DNA of 64,000 bases from a virus: positions 298,019 through 362,018 of the IMG/VR virus record IMGVR_UViG_3300042502_001233, one strand, 5' to 3'. The notes under the pieces were generated by a model. The model saw only the letters and a program-made list of their open reading frames with translations. It searched no databases and was not told where the DNA came from. The first letter of the stretch is position 1, and each line of letters begins with the position of its first letter. The translations under genes were made by a program, and so were the position numbers. Shown here piece by piece: positions 8,041 through 16,469 of the stretch.

Positions 8041-8126
8041 GGTTAAGAATAGGGTTCACACCTAAAAAGAGACTCATGTTCTCGGAAACCACTTGAGTTT
8101 CCACCACCTTTTGCGGCTTGTTAACC
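8041..8126 (-). tRNA. Probable tRNA-Leu (CAA)
   Basis: An 86-base type II tRNA. The acceptor is GGTTAA / TTAACC, the anticodon arm GGAAA / TTTCC encloses CTCAAGTGG with the Leu anticodon CAA, and the variable arm GAGA / TCTC is typical of tRNA-Leu. The T-arm loop is TGTGAAC rather than TTCGAAT. The anticodon loop is two bases longer than normal, a deviation shared with neighbouring tRNA-like elements. Confidence 0.5.
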
Positions 8127-8159
8127 GATTTGTCGATGCTCTGGCCACTGCCACCAGTT

Positions 8160-8199
8160 CTCCCCTTGAAACGAAGTGTTTTCTGTTAAACTACGCACC
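8160..8199 (-). pseudogene. Orphan 5' portion of a tRNA-Glu (UUC)-like gene
   Basis: GGTGCGT, a D-arm-like AGTTTAACAGAAAAC and an anticodon arm with loop GTTTCAA (anticodon UUC) follow each other as in tRNA-Glu. No T-arm and no acceptor partner (ACGCACC) occurs downstream or nearby. Either this is a remnant or its 3' part is encoded elsewhere. Confidence 0.35.
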
Positions 8200-8318
8200 A
8201 TAAGACCTTGCAAGGAATCGCTACTAAGTCGTCGACTACTTTTTGCTAAACTATTCTGATACATTTGCAACCCTAACACCGCTACTGCGAGGCTAGGAAA
8301 TGTACCTTAACAATTTTG

Positions 8319-8415
8319 TAGACAAGGCTGAGTTCGAATCAGCATACCCAAACTAGCCACGCTTGGAAAAGGTTTTTAATGAGCTTTCCCCTTTGCTCCG
8401 AGCCGAATGTGTCTA
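8319..8415 (-). tRNA. tRNA-like element, type II, unassigned
   Basis: The T-arm GCTGA-TTCGAAC-TCAGC is canonical and the acceptor ends share TAGACA / TGTCTA. A 7-bp stem GGGAAAG / CTTTTCC encloses a 12-base loop containing CTCATTA, and a long variable-like segment follows. The loop is too large for a normal anticodon arm. Identity is unresolved; Met-like or Leu-like readings are both possible. Confidence 0.35.
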
Positions 8416-8694
8416 TCAATTTAATGTTCACCTAGAACAACCACCCCCAATGAGGTCAGCTTGACTTTTCCACCACTTGTCTCCTATCTGTACCCTACAT
8501 AGATTGGGTAAGCGACCTCTGTCACTTCCTATCAACAATGCCATCCATGTTTGGCTATAGTGTATAGACATACCAAGTCTAATTGGTTTTGATTACATCT
8601 CCTAGCCGCTAAGCCTGATGTCGCGTGCCAGACCTTACTGGCATAAATGGTGGTTACACTACTGTTGAATCAGAACAGATTTTTTTTTACATTG

Positions 8695-8702
8695 CAAATA
8701 TA
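8695..8702 (-). promoter_or_regulatory. Bacteroidota-type -7 box for the non-coding tRNA region
   Basis: TATATTTG on the minus strand with TTTG 20 bases upstream. Transcription would begin near 8688 and run through the tRNA-like region, not into a protein gene. Confidence 0.65.
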
Positions 8703-8743
8703 CTACTTAGTTTTTATACTTGCAAATTTTTTTTAAACTTTTT

Positions 8744-8998
8744 TTATTCACACCAACAATTATTTCTATCATACCCACAACTAGGGCATTTGTTGGCGCT
8801 TTCTCTTTCGTGTTCTTTACGTCTGGTTTCAGCGTCTGGAACCCATTCACCGATTTCTTCATTGTACTCCATTCCTTCATAAAAACCACCTTTGGTATTT
8901 GATGAAAAGAATTCTCTGTTGGTCATTAAACCTTGTTTTCTGTGATGGTCATCCCAAAACGTGTCATCTTCGTTATACGCTGGATATTTGTTGCTCAT
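8744..8998 (-). CDS. Small zinc-ribbon-like protein (84 aa)
   Basis: Mostly acidic and polar, ending with CPSCGYDRNNCWCE, a plausible zinc knuckle (CxxC ... CxC). It starts 5 bases downstream of the phosphoesterase gene stop, so it is in the same operon. Function unknown. Confidence 0.65.
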   Translation of the reverse strand: MSNKYPAYNEDDTFWDDHHRKQGLMTNREFFSSNTKGGFYEGMEYNEEIGEWVPDAETRRKEHERESANKCPSCGYDRNNCWCE

Positions 8999-9002
8999 AG
9001 TA

Positions 9003-9668
9003 CTATTTTTTTATTTCTACCACAATTGGTTTGTTTTGCACTTGGTAGTTGAAGTTAAGTATTGATGCGTTTACAAACACCCCACCATCTGGAAACTCAA
9101 ACTTACCGTATGCTTCGTGGATATGACCACACACAAATAGCTTTAGGTTGGTCATTTCAGCAGACTTCTCCAATAAATAAGGACAGCCAGTAGATACACC
9201 TCTAGTTGTCATATCCAAGAAACCTTTCATTGGACCATGTGTTATAAGCACATCGGTATCCAACGGTATCATATCCCAATGTTGACATATATCAGTACCC
9301 ATTCTATTAAACGCCCAATCATAAAACCATGGGGTGACTCCACTACCATGAAATTTTAACCCTTCAATTTCTACATTAGTATCATGTAAATAAATTATTG
9401 TTGGGTATTTTTCTTGTAACATTTCGTTGACAGCAAAAGTACTAACTTTTTCAAACCAAAAATCATGATTACCTGGAATAAAAATTTTGTATTTATAATT
9501 TAAAGCATTATACCAACTTAAGAAATCTTCAACCTCTCTTAGACTTCCTCTTCCAGATATATCACCAGCGTGTATTATCATGTCAATAGAACCATCTTTA
9601 TTATCTAACCAATCTGGCGGTATGCGGTGATGTATTGAATGGGTGTCACTTATACATGTAATAGTCAT
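9003..9668 (-). CDS. Calcineurin-like phosphoesterase, MPPED-like
   Basis: 221 residues with SDTHS near residue 7, HAGDISGRG near 34, PGNHDFWF near 64, ITHGP near 142 and CGHIHEAYG near 180. The THGPxxG and GHIHEAYG forms match the MPPED/UPF0046 subfamily. The start overlaps the upstream homing endonuclease gene by 4 bases. A 13-codon near-copy of its first codons (MKITCISDTH) survives upstream of that endonuclease at 10555-10596, showing where the gene used to begin. Confidence 0.88.
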   Translation of the reverse strand: MTITCISDTHSIHHRIPPDWLDNKDGSIDMIIHAGDISGRGSLREVEDFLSWYNALNYKYKIFIPGNHDFWFEKVSTFAVNEMLQEKYPTIIYLHDTNVEIEGLKFHGSGVTPWFYDWAFNRMGTDICQHWDMIPLDTDVLITHGPMKGFLDMTTRGVSTGCPYLLEKSAEMTNLKLFVCGHIHEAYGKFEFPDGGVFVNASILNFNYQVQNKPIVVEIKK

Positions 9669-10525
9669 ATTTCATTTATTTTTTCTAAACATGTGATACT
9701 TAAACATTCACTCCATCCTTCAAATGGTAATTTAGGCATCACTTTATAATTTTTATATTCTTTAATTAATCTTTTCTCCATATCATAAATTTTAGATGGG
9801 TTATCCTCGATTAATTTTATTATTTCAAACTGGTAATTTTTTAAACTTCTATAACGTTCTTTTACAGTATTAGATGTAATACCAAATTTTATAAATTCTT
9901 CGTTTTTATTAAAAACCCTTAAAATATAAAAAAAAGCTGTTTTACCTTTGGTTTTTTTTAACCATGATTCTTTACTAAAACCAACACTTCCACATTTTTT
10001 ACAACCATGACCACATAAATGTGATTCAATTAATTGGTCAAATTCACCATGTATTGGACAATTAATTTTTATTTTAACCTTACCATTAGTATAATCAAAA
10101 GTTTTATAAGAATAAAAATTATTATGTACTTTATTAGCTTTAAATACGAACAGTTTATATTTTTCAGTACACGTCTCAATACTTATTTTAGAACCTTTAA
10201 GTAAATCGTAACATTGTGGTGTATATTTAAAACCGTTTACGTCTTCAACTAATAAAGATTCTTTCATTCCATTATAGTCTAACAATTTTAATGTTGGGTG
10301 TAACAATTTTATCTTTGATTCGATGTATTTTTCTTTATCAACAACTGATTGAATATTAAAAGATGATTTTAATAAATTATAACCATTACTTTTTCGATAA
10401 AGCCAACCATCACTATCTTCAACTATTATTTCAGAGGTAACATTAGTAAATTTTACTATTTTAAAATTTGGGAATTTTTCATTAAATTTATTAATAAAAG
10501 ATTCATTTGCTTCTTTATGTTTCAT
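9665..10525 (-). CDS. Homing endonuclease: DUF723 zinc module plus GIY-YIG-like domain
   Basis: 286 residues. Near 150-190 is a DUF723-type unit (NFYSYKTFDYTNGKVKIKI, CPIHGEFDQLIESHLCGHGCKKC), a zinc-binding DNA-recognition repeat. The C-terminal part, FYILRVFNKNEEFIKFGITSNTVKERY, fits a GIY-YIG-like catalytic core. The gene lies exactly between a remnant of the phosphoesterase start and the intact phosphoesterase gene, so it invaded that gene's 5' end. Confidence 0.75.
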   Translation of the reverse strand: MKHKEANESFINKFNEKFPNFKIVKFTNVTSEIIVEDSDGWLYRKSNGYNLLKSSFNIQSVVDKEKYIESKIKLLHPTLKLLDYNGMKESLLVEDVNGFKYTPQCYDLLKGSKISIETCTEKYKLFVFKANKVHNNFYSYKTFDYTNGKVKIKINCPIHGEFDQLIESHLCGHGCKKCGSVGFSKESWLKKTKGKTAFFYILRVFNKNEEFIKFGITSNTVKERYRSLKNYQFEIIKLIEDNPSKIYDMEKRLIKEYKNYKVMPKLPFEGWSECLSITCLEKINEI

Positions 10526-10554
10526 ACTAATAAATATCTAAAAATATTTAAAAG

Positions 10555-10596
10555 TCAAATTTTATTGTGTGTATCACTTATGCATGTTATTTTCAT
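10555..10596 (-). pseudogene. 5' remnant of the phosphoesterase gene
   Basis: Thirteen codons, MKITCISDTHNKI, then TGA. They match the first codons of the phosphoesterase at 9003-9668 (MTITCISDTH). The ATG overlaps the glycosyltransferase stop as TAATG, like an original operon junction. The homing endonuclease gene begins 30 bases further on. This is a scar of endonuclease insertion. Confidence 0.7.
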
Positions 10597-11816
10597 TATG
10601 AAAAATTTTCATTATCATTTTCAAATGAACCACCAGCTCCAGAGCCTGAGAAGTCTCCACCCCCAAATCCTCCTTCGAATGATTCATTATTATTATTCAT
10701 TGATTCACCGATAATACCACCAATCAAATTACCACCAACAACAGTTCCGATTAACGCTGAATCGGTTATATAACCAATCATCGCTGATTCAACAAAAGAA
10801 TTATCATTATCAACAGTAACGTTTGTTGTTTTGGTTTGACCAGTATTTTCTCTATGTTTAAAATAATTTTTAACATAGGTGTCGTCTTTGGTTATATATA
10901 AACCATTTTTGTCTTTTTTATTAATGGTTTTTGCGATTGGTGTGAATTCAGTAATTCGTTTTAAGTATTGTCTACTTTCTAAAGACCCATGCCAAATGTG
11001 ATACAAATCACCTTTAACATAACCTAATTTACCTTTTGTTTTCTTAAAGAATTTTTTAGACCATTTGGTTACAGCATCAATATCTTCTGTAAACGATTTA
11101 GCGATACACTTATGACAAATATGACCAGCAGCAGCATGTGCCATAATATGGTCAGCACCACCTACCAAAGCTTTGTCATACAAAGGTATTTTATCTAAAA
11201 GACTTCTTTGAGCACCCCATGCAAAACCAACGTGACCGTGTTTATCATAGTTGTGGTCATCTGAATAATCAGTTGTAACATAGTTGGCAGCGAAGCTTCT
11301 CCACAATCTAGGATGTCTAACTGGTGGTTCACATCTCATATGGTCTTTAGCTTCATGTAAGTTAAAGTCTGGTTCGTATTGGTCTTTTTCCAAATGAACA
11401 CAATATTCAAACAATTGAACAATTTGTTTTTTCTGTAATTCGTCAACGGCATCTACCAACCAATTTTTGTTTGTGAATAACACATCAGCATCAACCCACA
11501 TAACATATTTAAAAGAATAAGGTAATTTTTTAATCAAACCGTTCAATAGCGTTTCTTTGTGCCAAAGAGTTGTTTGTGTGTGTACCAAGCTAAAATTTAA
11601 GTTGTCATGGTTTAATTCTGGTTTTGAATCACCAATAACACATTCCACAATTCTATGGTTTAAATGTTTTATTGATTCGTAAAATTTGTTGAAAGCGATT
11701 AACCTATAAGGGTTATTCTCAGGGTTAAAATAACAAGCGATGATTACCGCTTCTGGGTGGTTCACATATCCTGTGTTTGTTTCCCCGAATAAAAATTTTT
11801 TGAAAAAATTATGCAA
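10596..11816 (-). CDS. Glycosyltransferase, GT-A type with Gly/Asn-rich tail
   Basis: 406 residues from a TTG start; no in-frame ATG lies early enough. The GT-A signature WVDADVLF near residues 105-112 gives the metal-binding DxD, and AVIIACYFNPENNPYRL is the nucleotide-sugar-binding strand. A His/Cys-rich segment (HGHVGFAWGAQRSLLD, GADHIMAHAAAGHICHKC) follows. The last 70 residues are low complexity (GGNLIGGIIGES, GGFGGGDFSGSG). An ATG 11 bases upstream opens a different frame, MKITCI, that again resembles the phosphoesterase start, so this 5' end has been rearranged. Confidence 0.8.
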   Translation of the reverse strand: MHNFFKKFLFGETNTGYVNHPEAVIIACYFNPENNPYRLIAFNKFYESIKHLNHRIVECVIGDSKPELNHDNLNFSLVHTQTTLWHKETLLNGLIKKLPYSFKYVMWVDADVLFTNKNWLVDAVDELQKKQIVQLFEYCVHLEKDQYEPDFNLHEAKDHMRCEPPVRHPRLWRSFAANYVTTDYSDDHNYDKHGHVGFAWGAQRSLLDKIPLYDKALVGGADHIMAHAAAGHICHKCIAKSFTEDIDAVTKWSKKFFKKTKGKLGYVKGDLYHIWHGSLESRQYLKRITEFTPIAKTINKKDKNGLYITKDDTYVKNYFKHRENTGQTKTTNVTVDNDNSFVESAMIGYITDSALIGTVVGGNLIGGIIGESMNNNNESFEGGFGGGDFSGSGAGGSFENDNENFS

Positions 11817-11843
11817 GTTATTTTCATTATCTTTTATTTTTTA

Positions 11844-11851
11844 CAAATATA
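11844..11851 (-). promoter_or_regulatory. Bacteroidota-type -7 box (TATATTTG)
   Basis: TATATTTG with TTG 20 bases upstream on the minus strand, 28 bases before the glycosyltransferase TTG start. Confidence 0.65.
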
Positions 11852-11875
11852 CTAAAACTTTTATTAATCTGCAAC

Positions 11876-12643
11876 TTAAAGACCGCTATTTTTACTAATA
11901 TAACGTTCAGAAGCCGCAACCACAGCTTCTGAATACCAATCATCATAAGCTTTTTCTATGAATTCATATATAATTTCAGTCTCACCAATAAAATAATTTT
12001 GCATTTTTTCTTTGGTCAAAGGTCCTCGGCCAATCCATGTTACAACCCAATTCCTTGTCCCCATAGTTATAACCAACTCTTGGAAAAATTCTTGTATTTT
12101 GTTTTGTATTACGTTCTTGCTATACCACTCATACAATAAAGTTTTGGCGTGTTCAACTTGTTTATATGTATCCAAAGATAACTGAGTATCAAATTTTTCA
12201 GAAAGCTCTTTATATTTAACACCAGATTGATAATTTTTGATATACCTTTCAACTCTAGGTCTAATTATGTATTCGTTATAATATGAATGAAAATAAGCTG
12301 TGATAAAATCTGGGCTGTATTCTTTCTTTCTATTAAAATGTTTTAACATAACTTGTAACCCATTAGTCGCACCGTATTTATCACCAACACTATTTAGATA
12401 ATCGTACAAATCTTGAGTTAGTTTTTCTTTAAATTTTAAATACCACCCTTTTACTATGTCAAAAGATGAAGTTTTATCATCTATGTAATAGTTGCCAATT
12501 ATTACATTGAAACGATGTGTGATAAAATAATCAAATTTTATTTTTTGTTTGGTATCTTTCTCAACTACCATAACATCTATGTTGTCTAGCATTACGGTAT
12601 AGTTTCTATTTAAGAATTTTACTATAAACTTTTCGTCTGTCAT
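11876..12643 (-). CDS. Hypothetical protein (255 aa)
   Basis: Start chosen at MTDEKFIVKFLNRNY because the ten upstream residues run towards the RNase R terminator. Aromatic-rich and soluble, with no recognised motif. WVVTWIGRGPLTKEKM near residue 205 is the most distinctive segment. It follows RNase R but is separated by a terminator. Confidence 0.65.
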   Translation of the reverse strand: MTDEKFIVKFLNRNYTVMLDNIDVMVVEKDTKQKIKFDYFITHRFNVIIGNYYIDDKTSSFDIVKGWYLKFKEKLTQDLYDYLNSVGDKYGATNGLQVMLKHFNRKKEYSPDFITAYFHSYYNEYIIRPRVERYIKNYQSGVKYKELSEKFDTQLSLDTYKQVEHAKTLLYEWYSKNVIQNKIQEFFQELVITMGTRNWVVTWIGRGPLTKEKMQNYFIGETEIIYEFIEKAYDDWYSEAVVAASERYISKNSGL

Positions 12644-12671
12644 TTTTATAATCTTTTGACTTAAATATAAC

Positions 12672-12695
12672 AAAAAACCTTGATAAAATCAAGGT
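12672..12695 (-). terminator. Terminator of the RNase R gene
   Basis: The stem AACCTTGAT / ATCAAGGTT with a TTT loop is followed by TTTTT on the minus strand, immediately after the RNase R stop. Confidence 0.8.
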
Positions 12696-14687
12696 TTAAA
12701 GATTAATTAACGACAAATTTATGTTCTTTTTCTCAACATCTACACTGGATACAATCACATGAACCATGTCCCCAAGTCTAATCTTGTGACCTGTGTTATA
12801 ACCTTTTACGCAATGATTGTTGGTATCAGCTTGATAAGTATCACCGTTGATGTCTGATAGTTTTATGAACCCATCACATTTGTTCTCTAGTATCTCTACA
12901 AACAAACCGTAATCAGTTACAGAACTCACAATACCTTTGAATACTTTGCCAATGTTTTCACTCATATAAACACATTGCATGTATTTGATTGAATCACGTT
13001 CTGCTTTCTGCGCCTTCTTCTCTCTTTCAGATAAATGTTGGCATCTGGTTTCAAGCTTCTCAATTTTAGGTAGCGTTGGTTTGTTCTCCAAGTACAACCC
13101 TAACAGTCTGTGTGTTATAACGTCTGGATAACGTCTAATCGGACTGGTGAAGTGGCTGTAGTCTTTAAAACCAAGACCATAGTGACCAATGTTTTTAGTT
13201 GTGTAGTTTGCTTTCTGCATTGTTCTCACAACCAAGTTGTTAATCATATCTTCCTCAGCAGTACCTCTAACATCCAACAACAACTGGTTAAGAGTTCTTG
13301 TGGTTTCCTCTGGTGTGTCAATACGAATCTCATAACCAAACTGTGAAATAAATTCCTTTAAGTTATTTAATTTATCATCGTTAGGTTTATCATGTGCTCT
13401 GTTTACATTAGGCAACTCTCGTTTGTTTATGTATTGAGCAACATGTCTGTTTGCCAACAACATAAATTCCTCAATCAACTTGTTTGAGTCTTTGGCTACC
13501 TTGAAGTGGATACCAATTGGCTTGTTGTTTTCATCCAACTTGAATTTAACCTCTTGTTTATCAAAGGATATTGAACCTTTCTTTGAACGAGTCTTACGCA
13601 TTCTCTGTGCTATCTTATTTAACAATCTAACTGCATCAAACATTTTCTTTACTTCCGTAGCGTATCTCATGCTACTGTCAATATTCATGTTTTTCATAAA
13701 TTCAAAATCAGATATGTCGGTTTCTCCTTTACCTTCTGATTCAATAATTATTTGTGCTTCTTCATATGTAAGTCTACAATCAGAGTTAATCACAGTTCTA
13801 CCGAACCATTCTTCAAGCACATGACCGTTTTGGTCAATCTTAAACACCGCTGAGAAACACAATTTGTCCTCGTTAGGTCTAAGACTACACAATCCGTTAG
13901 ACAAGTTCTCAGGAAGCATTGGAACACATCTGTCAACTAGATACACACTGGTACCTCTGGCAAACGCTTCTTTATCCAATTGTGTGTCTGGACGCAAATA
14001 GTGTGATACGTCAGCAATGTGAATACCAACAAACAACTCACCATCAACCCATTCAACACTCAACGCATCATCAAAATCTTTGGCATCCGCTGGGTCAATG
14101 GTGAACGTCAATACGTCACGCATATCTCTACGTTTGTCAATCTCTGATTGTGGTATGTCTATTGGGATTGCTCTAGCTTCTGCCAACACATCTTCGTCGA
14201 AGTCGTATGGTAAACCATATTCTTCAAGGATACTGTGTATCTCAGTTTCATGTTCACCAGCATCACCTAAAACTCTAAGGACTTTCCCGTTAGGGTTTTT
14301 AGCGTTGTCTCTCCATTCAGTTAGCTTCACAATAACCTTTTGTCCATCTGTAGCTCCACAGAGCTTGTCTGATGGAATATAAAAGTCAATTGGTAGTTTG
14401 TTACTATCTGGAATAAAGAACGCGAATTTTGGGCTTATTTGTATTGTACCAACAAACTCCGTTCTGAATCGTTCTACGATTTCAACTACATGTCCTTCCA
14501 TTGAGCGGCCAATACCTTCGACCACTTTAACTTTGACTTTATCCAAATGCAACGCTTGGTTAGTGTTGCTCTTGTGGATGTAAATGTCTTTTGGTAGGTT
14601 TGGGTCAGTCAAATACGCTGAGCCACTAGCATTCATGCTTAGTCTACCTTCTAATATATCATCAATTTTTATTTTTTCTTCTCTCAT
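12696..14687 (-). CDS. rnr: Ribonuclease R (RNB family 3'-5' exoribonuclease)
   Basis: 663 residues, slightly shorter than cellular RNase R. N-terminal cold-shock-like domains occupy roughly the first 180 residues. The RNB catalytic domain has the conserved acidic site TIDPADAKDFDDALS near 195-210, GIHIADVSHYLRP, and HFTSPIRRYPDVITHRLL near 515-532. A C-terminal S1 domain spans roughly 585-663. RNase R degrades structured RNA and works with tmRNA-SmpB on stalled messages. The phage also encodes SmpB, suggesting control of mRNA turnover. Own promoter and terminator. Confidence 0.95.
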   Translation of the reverse strand: MREEKIKIDDILEGRLSMNASGSAYLTDPNLPKDIYIHKSNTNQALHLDKVKVKVVEGIGRSMEGHVVEIVERFRTEFVGTIQISPKFAFFIPDSNKLPIDFYIPSDKLCGATDGQKVIVKLTEWRDNAKNPNGKVLRVLGDAGEHETEIHSILEEYGLPYDFDEDVLAEARAIPIDIPQSEIDKRRDMRDVLTFTIDPADAKDFDDALSVEWVDGELFVGIHIADVSHYLRPDTQLDKEAFARGTSVYLVDRCVPMLPENLSNGLCSLRPNEDKLCFSAVFKIDQNGHVLEEWFGRTVINSDCRLTYEEAQIIIESEGKGETDISDFEFMKNMNIDSSMRYATEVKKMFDAVRLLNKIAQRMRKTRSKKGSISFDKQEVKFKLDENNKPIGIHFKVAKDSNKLIEEFMLLANRHVAQYINKRELPNVNRAHDKPNDDKLNNLKEFISQFGYEIRIDTPEETTRTLNQLLLDVRGTAEEDMINNLVVRTMQKANYTTKNIGHYGLGFKDYSHFTSPIRRYPDVITHRLLGLYLENKPTLPKIEKLETRCQHLSEREKKAQKAERDSIKYMQCVYMSENIGKVFKGIVSSVTDYGLFVEILENKCDGFIKLSDINGDTYQADTNNHCVKGYNTGHKIRLGDMVHVIVSSVDVEKKNINLSLINL

Positions 14688-14691
14688 AATG

Positions 14692-14699
14692 CAAATATA
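14692..14699 (-). promoter_or_regulatory. Bacteroidota-type -7 box for RNase R
   Basis: TATATTTG on the minus strand, just 5 bases before the RNase R ATG, so the leader must be very short or the message leaderless. Confidence 0.6.
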
Positions 14700-14789
14700 C
14701 TATTTTTTTTATAAATACGAAACTATTTTCATAAAAAAAAATTGATTTTAAAATTTTTCAACATATTTATATATAGAAACTATATAGAA

Positions 14790-14948
14790 ATGAAAAAACA
14801 AGATAAACGAATTCTTTTAAATATTGATGAAGAGTTAAAAACGTTGTTCACAAAAAAATGTGATGATAACCATATGAAAATATCAGCTAGAATAAAATAT
14901 CTAATAAAAATGGATATTGAAAATAAAATAACAATTAACAATGGATGA
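14790..14948 (+). CDS. Putative ribbon-helix-helix protein (52 aa)
   Basis: Start chosen at MKKQDKRILLNIDEELK, since the 16 upstream in-frame residues overlap the promoter-like ATATTTATATATAG. The short basic strand RILLNID followed by two helices (KTLFTKKCDDNHMKISARIKYLIKMDI) is Arc/MetJ-like. It overlaps the next HNH gene by 8 bases on the plus strand, against the direction of its neighbours, and may regulate or accompany it. Confidence 0.55.
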   Translation: MKKQDKRILLNIDEELKTLFTKKCDDNHMKISARIKYLIKMDIENKITINNG

Positions 14949-15558
14949 TAAACGTAAAAAATATAGAGAAGATAATAAAGAAAAAATAAAACAATATCGC
15001 AAAGCTTATTACCTTAAAAATAGAGAAAAAGAATTAGAGTATCAAAAAAATTTAACAAAACCTTCTTTAACTGATGATGAAAAAGAACGAAACAAATTAT
15101 ACGCTATAGAATATCGAAAAAATAACAATGAAAAAGTAAAAGAATCTAGGAAAAAATGGAAAAACAAAAATAAGTCACATATAAATAATTATAACAAAGA
15201 AAAAAGAATAAACGACCCTATGTTTAAATTAATCTCTAACTATAGAAGTATGTTATATTATAGACTAAAAAACAATGGTTTTGTTAAAAATAATAAATCT
15301 GAAATAATATTAGGTTGCACTTTTGATGAATTCAGAACCTATATAGAATCACTTTGGGAATCTTGGATGACTTGGGATAACTACGGTAATCCAAAAGATG
15401 GGGTTTATGAACCTAATAAGACTTGGGATATTGACCATATGATACCGACAGATTCGGCAACGACTGAAGAAGAACTAATTAAACTTAACCACCATACAAA
15501 TCTTCAACCAATGTGTAGTTATCATAATAGGTTCATAAAATCAAATAAATTTATTTAA
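14941..15558 (+). CDS. HNH homing endonuclease
   Basis: 205 residues. A long, lysine-rich, probably helical N-terminus repeats the pattern YRxxNxEK. The C-terminal HNH core reads WDIDHMIPTDSATTEEELIKLNHHTNLQPMCSYHNRFIK, with the catalytic DH, the N of HTNLQP and the final H. The preceding GCTFDEFRTYIESLWESWMTWDNYG is shared with the protein at 16470-17111, so the two are paralogues. It is on the plus strand and ends 4 bases past the stop of the convergent protease-like gene. Confidence 0.88.
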   Translation: MDDKRKKYREDNKEKIKQYRKAYYLKNREKELEYQKNLTKPSLTDDEKERNKLYAIEYRKNNNEKVKESRKKWKNKNKSHINNYNKEKRINDPMFKLISNYRSMLYYRLKNNGFVKNNKSEIILGCTFDEFRTYIESLWESWMTWDNYGNPKDGVYEPNKTWDIDHMIPTDSATTEEELIKLNHHTNLQPMCSYHNRFIKSNKFI

Positions 15559-16079
15559 TCATCTTTTCCTATGAACTTTATTATAAGTTCGTTATATTTG
15601 TTAATATCATTTTGTATTTCACCAAAGTACAATCTTGCCATTGGTGCATAATCTTCTTGTTTATGTTTTTGGTCCAACTGTTGTGTTTGATACCATGGGT
15701 AAATTACTTTGTTAAAATTATAGAACATCAAACATGCATATCTATCAGCTAGGATTTCTTCTATAAAAATGTGTTTTGTAAACTCTCCAAAATCTTCTAA
15801 CGACAAATTGTGTAAAATCCAATCACCCCCAAATTTGGTGATTCGTTTCATGTGGCATGTTTCGTGCAAAATTATGAAATAAACCAACTTGTCATTATAG
15901 TAATCAACTTTGTCAACATCAACGTAAACACCTTCAATGGTTGCTATTGCTATTGGTGCACCATTAATTTTCCTAGCTTTGTAGACGAATCCAGTACATT
16001 GAATAAACTCAATAAGTTTATTGAAATCGTATTTACCGTGTTTTTTTCTTAAAAACTCTATTATCTTTTGGTCTATCAT
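15555..16079 (-). CDS. Putative zinc metallopeptidase (HExxH)
   Basis: 174 residues with HETCH near residues 72-76 (LVYFIILHETCHMKRI) and a downstream EEILADRYACLMF whose Glu or Asp could be the third zinc ligand. No signal peptide is seen, so a cytoplasmic protease is likely. It overlaps the S24-like gene by 4 bases, and the pair may cooperate. Confidence 0.6.
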   Translation of the reverse strand: MIDQKIIEFLRKKHGKYDFNKLIEFIQCTGFVYKARKINGAPIAIATIEGVYVDVDKVDYYNDKLVYFIILHETCHMKRITKFGGDWILHNLSLEDFGEFTKHIFIEEILADRYACLMFYNFNKVIYPWYQTQQLDQKHKQEDYAPMARLYFGEIQNDINKYNELIIKFIGKDD

Positions 16080-16363
16080 ATTACCTCAGTCACTTTTCCG
16101 AACACGCTTTTGGTCCAACCGTTGATGTGTCCTTTGTTGTTTCCTATTTGACAACCTTTCTTTTCGTTCTTGGCTTTGACCAGATGTGTGTAGAAATTAC
16201 CTTTCACTTTGCAATATACTATATCACCAACCTCTACATTCTCCCACGTTGCTGGTTCAAGTTTGTGTTTCTGACCAGACTTGATAAGTGGGACCATTGA
16301 GTTCCCTTTTTCACTGGTTATGAAGCTTTCCCCTTTATCCAACTTTTCTACTTTAAAATTCAT
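16076..16363 (-). CDS. S24/LexA-fold peptidase-like protein (95 aa)
   Basis: The segment GNSMVPLIKSGQKHKLEP, followed by VEVGDIVYCKVKGNFYTHLV, matches the S24/S26 peptidase fold, with Ser in GNSM as the nucleophile. At the general-base position, where LexA has Lys, a His (YTH) may stand in. No DNA-binding domain is present, unlike a repressor. Own promoter immediately upstream. Confidence 0.65.
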   Translation of the reverse strand: MNFKVEKLDKGESFITSEKGNSMVPLIKSGQKHKLEPATWENVEVGDIVYCKVKGNFYTHLVKAKNEKKGCQIGNNKGHINGWTKSVFGKVTEVI

Positions 16364-16367
16364 AATG

Positions 16368-16375
16368 CAAATATA
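16368..16375 (-). promoter_or_regulatory. Bacteroidota-type -7 box (TATATTTG)
   Basis: TATATTTG on the minus strand, 5 bases before the S24-like ATG. Confidence 0.6.
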
Positions 16376-16469
16376 CTATTATTTTTATAAATATCAAAAT
16401 AATTTTAATAAAAATGTTCTTATCGGTCGTACTTTTAAATTTTTTTAAATATTTATATATAAAAAGATT

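Larger units (their letters stand above)
7649..8743 (-). ncRNA. Non-coding region with tRNA-like elements (about 1.1 kb)
   Basis: No convincing protein gene is present. A host-type promoter at 8695-8702 reads into it on the minus strand. Within it are a Leu-type tRNA (8041-8126) and T-arm hairpins with the loop TTCGAAC or TTCGAGT at about 8330, 7943 and 7892. There is an orphan tRNA-Glu-like 5' portion at 8160-8199. A P4-P5-like hairpin (ATTGGCAAGTG ... CACTTACTGCAAT) lies at about 7797-7832, and an inverted repeat TGATTACTGT / ACAGTAATCA spans about 7653-7770. The tRNA pieces do not assemble into standard cloverleaves. The region looks like a cluster of interrupted, rearranged or decayed tRNA genes. 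Confidence 0.55.

Noticed and set aside
7649-8743. tmRNA gene, expected because smpB is present
   Set aside because: CTGATTCAACAG near 8670 resembles the conserved 5' end of tmRNA, and TTAGCGGCT strings could encode Leu-Ala-Ala, but no in-frame tag with a stop and no matching acceptor pair was found.
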